A stretch of DNA of 64,000 bases from Pseudorhodoplanes sp. (GTDB lineage Bacteria > Pseudomonadota > Alphaproteobacteria > Rhizobiales > Xanthobacteraceae). The stretch is from NCBI GenBank assembly GCA_019187085.1, contig JABARS010000001.1:62001-126000 (forward strand), in the 5' to 3' direction. Made by a program: the position numbers and the translations under genes. The notes under the pieces are model-generated. The model was not told the DNA's origin. It saw nothing but the letters and a program-made list of their open reading frames with translations, and ran no database searches. Below, piece after piece: positions 9,165-19,953 of the stretch (the first letter of the stretch is position 1; every line of letters starts with the position of its first letter).

Positions 9165-9941
9165 ATGACCGGGGCTGCGCGAACATTATTGGCCGGCATC
9201 CTCCTCGCCTTGAGCGCACTGGTTTGCAGCCCAGGCGTCGGCGCCGCGGCCGACGAACCGGTCGACCTGCTGCTCGTCCTCTCCGCCGACGTCTCGCGCA
9301 GCGTCGATCACGCGAAATTCCAGTTGCAGCGTGAAGGCTATGCAGCGGCCATCGCCGATCCGCGCGTGCTCGCCGCCATCACCTCCGGCCGCAACCGCCG
9401 CATCGCGGTCTGCTTTGTCGAATGGTCGGGCGTCGGCAACCAGAAGCTCGTGATCGACTGGACCCTGATCTCCGACAGCGCGTCGGCGAAACGTTTCGGC
9501 GACCAGATCGTCGAAGCGCCGCGCTCGTTCGCCGACCGCACCTCGATCAGCGGCGGCATCGATTTCGCATTCGCGCAGTTCGCGCGCGCGCCTTACCGGT
9601 CGGAACGCCGCACGATCGATCTGTCCGGCGACGGTACGCACAATTCGGGACGCGATCTCGCCGCCGCCCGCGAGGAAGCGCTGGCAACCGGCGTCACCAT
9701 CAACGGGCTCGTCATCCTGAGCGAACGCCCGCTGCCCTGGAATCCCGAACACACCAATCCGCCGGGCGGGCTCGCGAACTATTACCGGGACAATGTGATC
9801 GGCGGGCCGGGCGCCTTCGTGATCGTGGCCGAGGATTTCAAATCCTTCGGCCAGGCGCTGATCAGCAAGCTGGTTGCCGAGATTGCCGGCTTGCCGCCGA
9901 CCCCGCACGCGGCCGCGCACCGGCACGTCCGAATACGCTGA
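9165..9941 (+). CDS. DUF1194 family secreted protein (VWA-like)
   Basis: 258 residues with a Sec signal peptide (hydrophobic residues 8-24 ending SPGVGAAA). The mature part starts DLLLVLSADVSRSVD, a von Willebrand A-like strand with a MIDAS-type DxSxS, and continues with SGDGTHNSG near residue 150. This pattern defines DUF1194, periplasmic or secreted proteins of unknown role. The ATG at 9165 follows GGAG at 9151 and precedes the signal peptide directly. It is separated from the hydratase by 56 bases and may share its transcript. Confidence 0.8.
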   Translation: MTGAARTLLAGILLALSALVCSPGVGAAADEPVDLLLVLSADVSRSVDHAKFQLQREGYAAAIADPRVLAAITSGRNRRIAVCFVEWSGVGNQKLVIDWTLISDSASAKRFGDQIVEAPRSFADRTSISGGIDFAFAQFARAPYRSERRTIDLSGDGTHNSGRDLAAAREEALATGVTINGLVILSERPLPWNPEHTNPPGGLANYYRDNVIGGPGAFVIVAEDFKSFGQALISKLVAEIAGLPPTPHAAAHRHVRIR

Positions 9942-10036
9942 GACAATTTGCTGCGCCGGCGCTGCGGGTCGTCGTCCATTCGGCCTGAGCGAAAATTGCC
10001 TCGCATGCTCAGAGACCAACCCGGCAATCTGGACTG

Positions 10037-10059
10037 ATTCCAGTCTGGAATCGTTCCAG
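10037..10059. promoter_or_regulatory. Irr-type iron-control box (overlapping dyads)
   Basis: CTGGAATCGTTCCAG (10045-10059) is a perfect dyad whose core GAATCGTTC fits the GAAYNRTTC centre of the alphaproteobacterial Irr/ICE motif. A second dyad, ATTCCAGTCTGGAAT (10037-10051), overlaps it. The pair lies 108-130 bases before the ferric-binding protein gene, the expected place for iron-dependent control. Confidence 0.6.
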
Positions 10060-10166
10060 GATACTGATTCTTCAGCGGAAATTGACTTGACCGTCCCCCC
10101 CGTGCGCTCTTACCAGCAAACAAAATACACCTATCCGCAAAGCAAATCTGTGAGAGGAGCGTCCTG

Positions 10167-11195
10167 ATGAACGCGATGACGATGCGCGCCGCCCTGTGCG
10201 TCGCCGCCGCCACCCTGATCGGTTCGGCAACCGGTCCGGTGCTGGCGCAATCCGGCGAGGTCAACGTCTATACCTACCGCGAACAGAAGCTGATCCAGCC
10301 GCTGTTCGACGAGTTCTCGAAAGCGACCGGCATCAAGGTCAATGTCGTGTCCGCCAGTTCCGGCCTCGACAAGCGCATCGCCACCGAAGGCGCCAACAGC
10401 CCGGCCGACGTGCTGCTCACCGTCGACGTCGCCCGCCTGCAGGACGCGGTGAAAGCCGGCATCGCGCAGCCGATCCAGTCGGCCGTGCTCGACAAGGCCG
10501 TGCCCGCCCAATACCGCCACCCGGACGGCCTGTGGTACGGCATCTCGATGCGCGCGCGCGTGGTCTTCGCATCCAAGGACCGCGTCACGCAGAACGCTCT
10601 CACCTACGAGGAACTCGCCGACCCGAAATGGAAGGGCAAGATCTGCATCCGCCCCGGCCAGCACGCCTATAACAATGCGCTGATCGCGGCCTATATCGCC
10701 AAGTACGGCGAAGCCAAGGCCGAGGAATGGCTGCGCGGCGTGAAAGCCAATCTGGCGCAGAAGCCCTCCGGCGGCGACCGCGACCAGGCGCGCGACGTGG
10801 CGGCCGGCAAATGCGATCTGGGCGTCGCCAACACCTATTACTGGGCGCTGATGACCAAGAATCCGGAACAGAAGGCGTGGACCGAAGCCACCAAGGTCAT
10901 CCTGCCGACCTTTGCCGGCGGCGGCACGCACGTGAACCTGTCCGGCGTCGTGCTCGCCAAGCACGCCCCCAACAAGGCCAATGCCGTCAAGCTGATGGAA
11001 TGGCTGGTCGGGGAAAAGGCGCAGCACATCTATGCCGACATCAACTACGAGTATCCGGTGCTGGCCGAAGTTCCGGTCAACCCGATCGTCGCGGGCTATG
11101 GCAAGCTGACGCCCGACGCGATGCCGGTCGCCAAGATCAGCGACTATTCCAAGGCGGCCTCGACGCTGGTGGACAAAACCGGCTTCGACAACTGA
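10167..11195 (+). CDS. fbpA: Ferric-iron ABC transporter, periplasmic binding protein
   Basis: 342 residues. A Sec signal peptide ends at VLAQ (about residue 28) and the mature protein begins GEVNVYTYREQKLIQPLFDEF, the usual opening of FbpA/FutA-type ferric-binding proteins. Tyr224-Tyr225 in NTYYWAL correspond to the paired tyrosines that bind Fe(III) in this family. It delivers iron to the permease encoded 46 bases downstream. The start is preceded by GAGAGGAG. An Irr-type box lies upstream, so induction by iron shortage is likely. Its cognate ATPase is not encoded in the window. Confidence 0.9.
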   Translation: MNAMTMRAALCVAAATLIGSATGPVLAQSGEVNVYTYREQKLIQPLFDEFSKATGIKVNVVSASSGLDKRIATEGANSPADVLLTVDVARLQDAVKAGIAQPIQSAVLDKAVPAQYRHPDGLWYGISMRARVVFASKDRVTQNALTYEELADPKWKGKICIRPGQHAYNNALIAAYIAKYGEAKAEEWLRGVKANLAQKPSGGDRDQARDVAAGKCDLGVANTYYWALMTKNPEQKAWTEATKVILPTFAGGGTHVNLSGVVLAKHAPNKANAVKLMEWLVGEKAQHIYADINYEYPVLAEVPVNPIVAGYGKLTPDAMPVAKISDYSKAASTLVDKTGFDN

Positions 11196-11241
11196 CCCCT
11201 GCAATGCAGGACGGCGCGGCACGCCCCGCGCCGTCCCTCTC

Positions 11242-12954
11242 ATGACCTCCGCCGCGCTTCGCCATCCTTTCGAAACCCTGCACGCCGCGCTGTGGCGGCC
11301 CTCGGCACTCGCGCCGCGGCTGTTCCTGCTCGCGCTTGCCGCCCTCGTGCTCGCCCCGCTCGCGAGCCTGATCCATATCGCCTGGCAGGGCGATCCCGAT
11401 ATCTGGCCGCATCTGGCCACCTATGTGCTGCCGGCCGCGCTCGCCGATACCGCGCTGCTGCTTGCCGGCGTGGCCGTCGCAACCGCCGTCACCGGCGTCG
11501 GCACCGCCTGGCTCGTCACCGCCTACCAGTTTCCCGGACGCGACACGCTGGTGTGGCTCTTGCCGCTGCCGCTCGCCTTCCCGACCTATATCGTCGCCTA
11601 TGTCTATGTCGGCATGCTCGACGCCGCCGGTCCGATCCAGACCGCTTTCCGCGCGCTGTTCGGCTACCAGACCGCGGCGCAATACTGGTTCCCCCCGGCA
11701 CGCTCGCTGCCGGGCGCGATCCTGATGATCGGCGTCGTGCTCTATCCCTATGTCTATCTCGCCGCGCGGGCGATGTTCCAGACCCAGAGCGCGGCGCTGA
11801 TGGAGGTCGCACGCACGCTCGGCGCCTCGCCGCTGATGCTGGTGCGGCACGTCGCGCTGCCGCTCGCGCGTCCCGCGCTCGCGGTCGGCTTATCGCTCGT
11901 GCTGCTGGAGACGCTCAACGACATCGGCGCGAGCGAATATCTCGGCGTGCGCACGCTGACGCTCTCGATCTTCACCACCTGGCTCAATCGCGGCAGCCTG
12001 CCGGGCGCCGCCCAGATCGCAAGCGTCATGCTGATCGCCGTCGTCGCGCTGATGGCGCTCGAACGCTACGGCCGCCGGCATCGCCGCTTCGATGCGTCCG
12101 CCCGCCGCCACCGCCCGCTCGCGCGCATCGCGCTTGGCGGCTCCGCGCGCTGGATCGCATGCGCGCTGTGTCTTGCGCCGGTGCTGGCCGGCTTCGTGCT
12201 GCCGCTGATCTTCCTTGCGCACGAAACGGTCGTGCGCGGGCTCCTGTTCGGCCTCGATCCGGAATTGCCGCGCCATGCGGTGATGACCGTTCTGCTCGCG
12301 GGCATCGCGACGCTGCTCGCGATCGGGCTCGGCATGGGCGCGGCGCTGGCGGTGCGGCTCGTGCGCGGACGGCTGGCAAGTGCCTGCCTGACGATCGCGG
12401 GACTTGGCTATGCGGTGCCCGGCACCGTGCTCGCGCTCGGCCTGCTCGCCCCGCTCGTCGCCTTCGACGAGGGCCTGAACTGGATCACGCGCACGCTCGC
12501 CGGCATAAGCATGGGGCTCGTGCTCGCGGGCTCCGGCGCGGCCCTGATCATCGCCTACGTGATCCGCTTCCTCGCCATCGCCACCGGCTCCGCACAGGCC
12601 GGGCTTGCGCGCATCCCGACCCAGATGGACGACGTGGCGCGCACGCTCGGCGAGAAGCCGACCGGCATCGCCTGGCGCATCCACCTGCCGCTCTCGCGCG
12701 CGGCGCTCGGCGGGGCGGCGCTGCTCGTGTTCGTCGATTGCCTGAAGGAACTGCCGGCGACGCTGCTGCTGCGTCCGCTCAATGTCGAGACGCTGCCGAC
12801 CTACATCTACCAGTTCGCGACGCGCGGCAATTTCGAGGAAGGCGCGCTGGCGGCGCTCCTCATCGTCGCCGTCGGCATCATCCCGGTGCTGCGGCTCACG
12901 CGCTTTGCCGACATCGCGCCGGCCGCGGCGACGAACGGCTCGTCGGGGCGCTGA
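11242..12954 (+). CDS. fbpB: Ferric-iron ABC transporter permease (two-domain FbpB)
   Basis: A 570-residue inner-membrane protein with about twelve hydrophobic segments and two permease domains in one chain, as usual for FbpB. The EAA-type cytoplasmic loops are MEVARTLGASPLMLVRHVALPLARP (residues ~189-213) and MDDVARTLGEKPTGIAWRIHLPLSRA (residues ~463-488), which dock on the ATPase. It pairs with the upstream binding protein. No fbpC follows: the next gene is on the opposite strand and unrelated, so an ATPase from elsewhere must power it. Confidence 0.9.
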   Translation: MTSAALRHPFETLHAALWRPSALAPRLFLLALAALVLAPLASLIHIAWQGDPDIWPHLATYVLPAALADTALLLAGVAVATAVTGVGTAWLVTAYQFPGRDTLVWLLPLPLAFPTYIVAYVYVGMLDAAGPIQTAFRALFGYQTAAQYWFPPARSLPGAILMIGVVLYPYVYLAARAMFQTQSAALMEVARTLGASPLMLVRHVALPLARPALAVGLSLVLLETLNDIGASEYLGVRTLTLSIFTTWLNRGSLPGAAQIASVMLIAVVALMALERYGRRHRRFDASARRHRPLARIALGGSARWIACALCLAPVLAGFVLPLIFLAHETVVRGLLFGLDPELPRHAVMTVLLAGIATLLAIGLGMGAALAVRLVRGRLASACLTIAGLGYAVPGTVLALGLLAPLVAFDEGLNWITRTLAGISMGLVLAGSGAALIIAYVIRFLAIATGSAQAGLARIPTQMDDVARTLGEKPTGIAWRIHLPLSRAALGGAALLVFVDCLKELPATLLLRPLNVETLPTYIYQFATRGNFEEGALAALLIVAVGIIPVLRLTRFADIAPAAATNGSSGR

Positions 12955-12960
12955 CGCGGA

Positions 12961-13179
12961 TCAGTCGCGGCCGAACAGGCGGCGCGCCCAGCGCGGCGGC
13001 GGTCCCCACGGACCCCCGCAATAATCGGAGACCGATTTCGGATCGGGAACGCGCTCGTCGGGATCGAGCGGGCGCAGCGACAGCCCGCGCCAGAAGCCTA
13101 TCGCCATGAACACCATGAAAGCGGCGCCGAGCCCGTACGGCAAAGCATGCAGGAAGGCGGCGAACAATTGATTGAGCAT
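12961..13179 (-). CDS. Small membrane protein, hypothetical
   Basis: 72 residues with one hydrophobic segment (about residues 10-28: LPYGLGAAFMVFMAIGFW) and a charged, Pro/Arg-rich C-terminal tail (PWGPPPRWARRLFGRD). The ATG at 13179 is chosen since the hydrophobic helix follows directly; the frame is open further upstream. It converges on the iron permease gene with only 6 bases between stops. No function is recognised. Confidence 0.5.
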   Translation of the reverse strand: MLNQLFAAFLHALPYGLGAAFMVFMAIGFWRGLSLRPLDPDERVPDPKSVSDYCGGPWGPPPRWARRLFGRD

Positions 13180-13467
13180 GGGCGTTCGGAAAAACGAGAA
13201 GCGATGGTCTATTGGTCGCGCCGACCGGGCGGCCGGTTCAACAAAGCGGACCTGCTTTCGAAGCAGGCATGCCTTCACGCGCCTTCACCGGAAAGCGCGA
13301 GCGCCGGCGATCGAACAGTCAATTGTCAAACAGCTATCAAACAGCCATGCGGGAGCGCCCGTGTTCTTTGTCGCGGCGCCGGGTACGCCTGTATGACGAC
13401 GGTTGAGATCGTGACTCGGCACTTTGCACATTATTCCGAAGCAGTCTGGTTTGAAGGAGCAGCGCTG

Positions 13468-13673
13468 ATGCGCTACGCAGTCGTCATCGAGAAGGTTGAG
13501 GGTAATTATTCGGCCTATGTACCCGACTTGCCGGGTTGTGTCGCAACGGGGGCACTGTGAAGGAAGTGGAGCGCAAAATCCGCGAAGCGATCCGCTTTCA
13601 TATCGACGGATTGAAAGAGGACGGACTACCGGTGCCGGCGGCTACCAGCATCGCGGAATATGTCGAGACGTAA
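13468..13673 (+). pseudogene. HicB-family antitoxin, frameshifted
   Basis: The start (ATG with AAGGAG 9 bases before it) reads MRYAVVIEKVEGNYSAYVPDLPGCVATG, the classic HicB opening, then stops at TGA 13558-13560. In the -1 frame, from the GGGGG run at about 13547, it continues TVKEVERKIREAIRFHIDGL and ends EYVET-stop at 13673, exactly the rest of a HicB domain. So one base has been lost, either in the genome or in the assembly. No HicA toxin gene is found on either side, so this is an orphan relic or an orphan HicB-like regulator. The 288 bases before it (13180-13467) hold no other convincing gene. Confidence 0.75.
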
Positions 13674-13754
13674 GCATGTCCGAGCGAGCGGCCGTTCTTG
13701 CGCCGAAATTCTTGTGACCATCATTACTCTCCTTTACGCAACTAATATTCTCTT

Positions 13755-15713
<1,959 letters not shown>

Positions 15714-15901
15714 TATTCCCCCCGTTATTTCCCCGGCCCTGCAGACATCCTAGCCGCCTGCGTCCGGTCCCTGCAAAACACAGGCGCGACCGGCACAACC
15801 GACCGGCCACGAAAGCGTCACAGAGCGCTCCCAAGGTTGCGCCCGCATTCCGGCGGCCGGTATAATCCGGCCCGATCCATCGCGAAATCGGAACCGTCAA
15901 C

Positions 15902-17839
15902 TTGTCCGCAGCCACCGGCTTCAGACGCCTGGGATATGCCGTTGTGGCCCTGGTCCTTGTGATCTTCGGGGCGCTCGGCGTGGTGTCGTTCCTGATCCCG
16001 GCCGACCAGGTGCGCGAGACGGTGAAAGCCGACATCCGGGCGGTGACCGGGCTCGACCCGGTGCTCAACGGGGCGGTGTCGGTGTCGCTCTTTCCCTACG
16101 GCAAGGTGAGCTTCTCCGACGTGGTGCTGGGCGATTCCGGCGAGGGCCAGCCGCCGCTGATCGCCGACCGCCTGACGGTGAAGCTGCGCTTCTTTCCGCT
16201 GCTGACCGGCCGCGTCGAGGTTGCCGACGTCGCGCTCGAAGGGCCGCGCATCACGCTCGCCCTGCGCGAGGACGGCCGCTCGAACTGGGCGCCGCTGATC
16301 GCGTCCCTCACCCGCGCCCACCACCCGGAGGCGACGCGGCGCGAGCGCAGCTTGTCGTTCTCGGAAATCCGCATCGACGACGGCACCGTGATCGTCCGCG
16401 ACGATCGCCGCGCCGTGCTGGAACGGCTGAGCAACGTCAATCTCTCGCTCGCCTGGCCGGCCATTTCGAAAAGCTTCGCCGCCACCGGCTCGTTCTCCTG
16501 GCGCGGCGAGACGCTCGACACGAGCGTCGCCTTCGGCGATTTCGGCGCGCTCCTGCTCGGGCAGCGCTCGGGCCTGAAGATCAAGGTCGGCGGCGCGCCG
16601 GCGAAATTCTCCTTCGACGGCGCGATGAGCCTACGCCCGACGCTGAAGGTCGAGGGCGCGATGGCCGCCGACAGCCCCTCGCTGCGCAAGGCGCTGCTCT
16701 GGTCGGGCCAGCGGCCGCTGCCCGGCGGCGGCTTCGAGGCGTTCTCGATCTCCGGCAAGACCAGCATCGTCGGCGGCACCATCGCGCTGACCGGGGTGAG
16801 CCTGGAGCTCGACGGCAACGTCGCGGAGGGCGTGCTCACCTTCGCGACCGACGGACGCCAGACCCTGCAGGGCACGCTGGCCTCGGAGACGCTCGACCTG
16901 TCGTCCTATGTCTCCACCATGCGCCTGCTCGCCGCCAACCAGCGCGAATGGAACCGCGTCCCGATCGCGATCGAGGGCCTCAACAGCTTCGACCTCGACC
17001 TGCGGCTGTCGGCCGCCAAGATAAACCTGTCGAGCGCCAGACTCGGCCGCACCGCGGTCGCCGCCAACCTGAAGTCGGGCAAGCTCGTGGTGACGGTCGG
17101 CGAGTCGCAGGCCTATGGCGGCGTGATCAAGGGATCGCTGACGCTGGCGACCGTCGAGAAGGGCGCCGACTTCGAGTCGCAACTGCATTTCAGCGACATC
17201 GATCTGGAAACCTGCATGGGCGACCTGTTCGGGGTTCGCCGCGTCGAAGGCAAGGGCGATCTCGCCTTCGCCATCGAGGGCAGCGGCGAGAACGTGCTCG
17301 CGCTCACGCGCACGCTCGACGGCACGGCCACGCTCGCCGGACGCAAGGGCGCGCTGACCGGCCTCAATGTCGAGCAATTGCTGCGGCGGCTCGAGCGGCG
17401 GCCGCTGTCGGGCGGCAGCGAGTTCCGCAGCGGGCGCACGCCGTTCGAACTGCTCGCCGTCAAGGTCCGCATCAAGCAGGGCACCGCGACGGTGGAGGAC
17501 ATGACGCTGCAGGGGCCGTCGGTGCGCCTCGCGGTTGCCGGTTCCGCCTCCATTCCCGCCCGCGACCTCGACCTGAAGGGCACCGCGAGCCTCGTCACCG
17601 CCTCCGTCACCGACGGGCGCGCGCCGTTCGAGCTGCCGTTCGTCGTGCAGGGCCCGTGGGACGATCCGATCATGCTGCCCGATCCGGAAATCCTGATTAA
17701 GCGATCCGGCGCCGCGGCCCCGCTGCTCGACGCGGTGCGCGACCGCCGCGCGCGCGAGGCCGTGCGCTCGGCCATCGAGCGCCTGACCGGCGCCAAGGAC
17801 GGCACCTCCATTCCCGGCACCGAGAAACCGGCCGAATAA
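15902..17839 (+). CDS. AsmA family protein
   Basis: 645 residues, anchored by one N-terminal transmembrane helix (residues 10-32), with the periplasmic AsmA start (VTGLDPVLNGAVSVSLFPYGKVSFSDVVLGD) and the conserved C-terminal half in which repeats of beta-strand-rich sequence include FELLAVKVRIKQGTATVEDMTLQGPSVRLAV. AsmA-like proteins form lipid-transfer-type grooves between membranes and affect outer-membrane homeostasis. The start is a TTG at 15902; an ATG is not available before the membrane helix. The 188 bases to the divergent aacS gene probably contain both promoters. Confidence 0.85.
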   Translation: MSAATGFRRLGYAVVALVLVIFGALGVVSFLIPADQVRETVKADIRAVTGLDPVLNGAVSVSLFPYGKVSFSDVVLGDSGEGQPPLIADRLTVKLRFFPLLTGRVEVADVALEGPRITLALREDGRSNWAPLIASLTRAHHPEATRRERSLSFSEIRIDDGTVIVRDDRRAVLERLSNVNLSLAWPAISKSFAATGSFSWRGETLDTSVAFGDFGALLLGQRSGLKIKVGGAPAKFSFDGAMSLRPTLKVEGAMAADSPSLRKALLWSGQRPLPGGGFEAFSISGKTSIVGGTIALTGVSLELDGNVAEGVLTFATDGRQTLQGTLASETLDLSSYVSTMRLLAANQREWNRVPIAIEGLNSFDLDLRLSAAKINLSSARLGRTAVAANLKSGKLVVTVGESQAYGGVIKGSLTLATVEKGADFESQLHFSDIDLETCMGDLFGVRRVEGKGDLAFAIEGSGENVLALTRTLDGTATLAGRKGALTGLNVEQLLRRLERRPLSGGSEFRSGRTPFELLAVKVRIKQGTATVEDMTLQGPSVRLAVAGSASIPARDLDLKGTASLVTASVTDGRAPFELPFVVQGPWDDPIMLPDPEILIKRSGAAAPLLDAVRDRRAREAVRSAIERLTGAKDGTSIPGTEKPAE

Positions 17840-17936
17840 CCGCCCGCATCGGCCCTGCGGCCGCCGGCGCGTGTCCGCGCCGCCGCGATCGACTATGATT
17901 TGCGCAAACGAATCAGCGGCGACCGGCGGGACCCCG

Positions 17937-18191
17937 ATGTTTCCCCACATGATGCGCACCCTGGTGAAGATCGCGGTCGCCTCGCTGATCGTTGGCACCA
18001 TCCTCGCGCATTTCGGCATCACCGCCGACCACCTGATCCGCGAGTTCGGGATGACGCCCGACCGCGTCACCGAGCTCGGCCGCAAGGCGATCGACTGGGC
18101 GCTGCCGAACCTCCTGCTCGGCTCGCTCGTGATCCTGCCGGTCTGGTTCCTGGTCTATCTGTTCCGGCCGCCCCGCCAGCACAGCGACTGA
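17937..18191 (+). CDS. DUF6460-like small membrane protein
   Basis: About 84 residues with two hydrophobic helices (near residues 8-25 and 58-75). The segment TLVKIAVASLIVGTILAHFGITADHLIREF resembles the N-terminal part of DUF6460 proteins, which are of unknown function. The ATG at 17937 is preferred; a GTG at 17871 would add 22 unrelated residues. It follows the AsmA gene by about 100 bases on the same strand and converges with the polyamine transporter genes. Confidence 0.6.
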   Translation: MFPHMMRTLVKIAVASLIVGTILAHFGITADHLIREFGMTPDRVTELGRKAIDWALPNLLLGSLVILPVWFLVYLFRPPRQHSD

Positions 18192-18199
18192 AGCCCGCC

Positions 18200-19024
18200 T
18201 CACATCGGCGGACCGCCCAGCGCCGCGCGCCGCTCCTGCGTCGAGGAATAGCGTTTGGACAGGAGCGAGGCCACGACCACGATCAGCGCCACCGTCGCGA
18301 TCATCAGCGTGCAGATCGCGTTGATTTCCGGCTTCACACCGAGCCTGACCTCCGAATAGATGCGGATCGGCAGCGTGGTGGCGCCGGGGCCGGTGGTGAA
18401 GCTCGCGATCACCAGATCGTCGAGCGAGAGCGTGAACGCCAGCATCCAGCCCGACACGATCGCCGGCGCGATCAGCGGCAGCGTCACGGTGAAAAAGGTG
18501 CGCAGCGGCGGGCAGCCGAGGTCCATCGCCGCCTCCTCGAGGCTGCGGTCGAAGTCGAGCAGCCGCGACTGCACGATCACGGTGACGAAACACATGGTCA
18601 GCGTGGTGTGCGCGAGCGCCGTCGTCCAGAAGCCGCGCGAGAAATCGGCGGCGACGAACAGCAGCAGCAGCGACAGGCCGATGATGACCTCCGGCATCAC
18701 GAGCGGCGCATAGACCATCGCCGAGAACGCCAATCGCCCGCGGAAGCGCCCGGCGCGCACGAGCGCAAGCGCGGCGAGCGTGCCGAGCACGGTCGCCAGC
18801 GTCGCCGACAGCATGGCGACGCGCAGGCTGACGAAGGCCGCCTCCAGCATCGCGCTGTCTTCGAGCAGCGCGCGATACCAGCGCAGCGACCAGCCGCCCC
18901 AGACCGAGACGAGGCGCGAATCGTTGAACGAATAGACGATCAGGATCGCGATCGGCAGATAGAGGAAGGTAAGCCCGAGCGCGATCGAGACGAGGTTGAA
19001 AGGCGACAGCCGGCGCACGATCAT
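18200..19024 (-). CDS. ABC transporter permease, spermidine/putrescine type (PotC/PotI-like)
   Basis: 274 residues with six hydrophobic segments and the EAA loop EEAAMDLGCPPLRTFFTVTLPLIAPAI near residue 165. The sequence AFTLSLDDLVIASFTTGPGATTLPIRIYS near residue 195 is highly typical of PotC/PotI. Start ATG overlaps the stop of the partner permease (ATGA). It forms the second half of the inner-membrane channel. Confidence 0.88.
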   Translation of the reverse strand: MIVRRLSPFNLVSIALGLTFLYLPIAILIVYSFNDSRLVSVWGGWSLRWYRALLEDSAMLEAAFVSLRVAMLSATLATVLGTLAALALVRAGRFRGRLAFSAMVYAPLVMPEVIIGLSLLLLFVAADFSRGFWTTALAHTTLTMCFVTVIVQSRLLDFDRSLEEAAMDLGCPPLRTFFTVTLPLIAPAIVSGWMLAFTLSLDDLVIASFTTGPGATTLPIRIYSEVRLGVKPEINAICTLMIATVALIVVVASLLSKRYSSTQERRAALGGPPM

Positions 19025-19953
19025 CGGCCGCGCTCCAGGACTTTGCTCTGCATGTGCTGGTAGACGACGATCGGCACGATCAGGACGCACAACAGGAGCA
19101 TGGCGAGCGCGGAAGCGACCGGCCAGTCCTTGTTGCCGAAAAACTCCGTCCACAGCGTCTGTCCGATCATGATCGTCTGCGAACTGCCGAGCAGGTCGGG
19201 GATGACGAATTCGCCGACGATCGGGATGAAGCACAGGAGCGACCCGGCCGCGATGCCGGGCAGCGCCAGCGGCACGGTCACGAGCCAGAACGCCTTCCAG
19301 CGCGGGCAGCCGAGATCGGCGGCCGCCTCGAGCAGGCTCTCGTCCATCTTTTCGAGCACCGCATAGAGCGGCAGCACCATGAACGGCAGGTAGGAATAGA
19401 CGATGCCGATATAGACCGCGGTGTCGGAGGCAAGCCAGGTCACCGGCTCGCCGATCAGCCCGAACGTCTGCAGCACGTCGTTGAGCAGGCCGTCGCGCTG
19501 CAGGATGTTGATCCAGGCATAGATGCGGATCAGGAACGCGGTCCAGAACGGCAGGATCACCGCCATCAGCAGAAGCGGCTGCAGACGGCGCGGGACGCGC
19601 GCCATCCCGTAGGCGATCGGGAACGCCACGACCAGCAGGATCAGGGTCGAGAGGAGCCCGACCTGCAGGCTCTTCAGATACGACGACACATAGAGCGTGT
19701 CGGAGAACAGGATGCGGTAATTGTCCAGCGACAGGGCCGCGAAAAAGTCGCGGATCCCCTCCCAGCCGGCGGCCGGATCGAACACCGGCAGGTAGGGCGG
19801 CTGCGCGATCGCGGTCTGCGACAGGCTGAGACGGAAGACGATCGCAAACGGCACCAGAAAGAAGATGCACAGCCACAGATAGGGCACGAGCACGATCATC
19901 CGCCGGCCGAGCGTCGACGGCGCGCGCGTCTTTGCGGAACGGAGCGCGGTCAT
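19021..19953 (-). CDS. ABC transporter permease, spermidine/putrescine type (PotB/PotH-like)
   Basis: 310 residues with an extra basic N-terminal region before the first membrane helix, as in PotB/PotH. The EAA loop LLEAAADLGCPRWKAFWLVTVPLALPGI lies near residue 210 and is followed by GEFVIPDLLGSSQTIMIGQ, a family signature. It is translationally coupled at both ends through ATGA overlaps with the ATPase gene upstream and the second permease downstream. Confidence 0.88.
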   Translation of the reverse strand: MTALRSAKTRAPSTLGRRMIVLVPYLWLCIFFLVPFAIVFRLSLSQTAIAQPPYLPVFDPAAGWEGIRDFFAALSLDNYRILFSDTLYVSSYLKSLQVGLLSTLILLVVAFPIAYGMARVPRRLQPLLLMAVILPFWTAFLIRIYAWINILQRDGLLNDVLQTFGLIGEPVTWLASDTAVYIGIVYSYLPFMVLPLYAVLEKMDESLLEAAADLGCPRWKAFWLVTVPLALPGIAAGSLLCFIPIVGEFVIPDLLGSSQTIMIGQTLWTEFFGNKDWPVASALAMLLLCVLIVPIVVYQHMQSKVLERGR

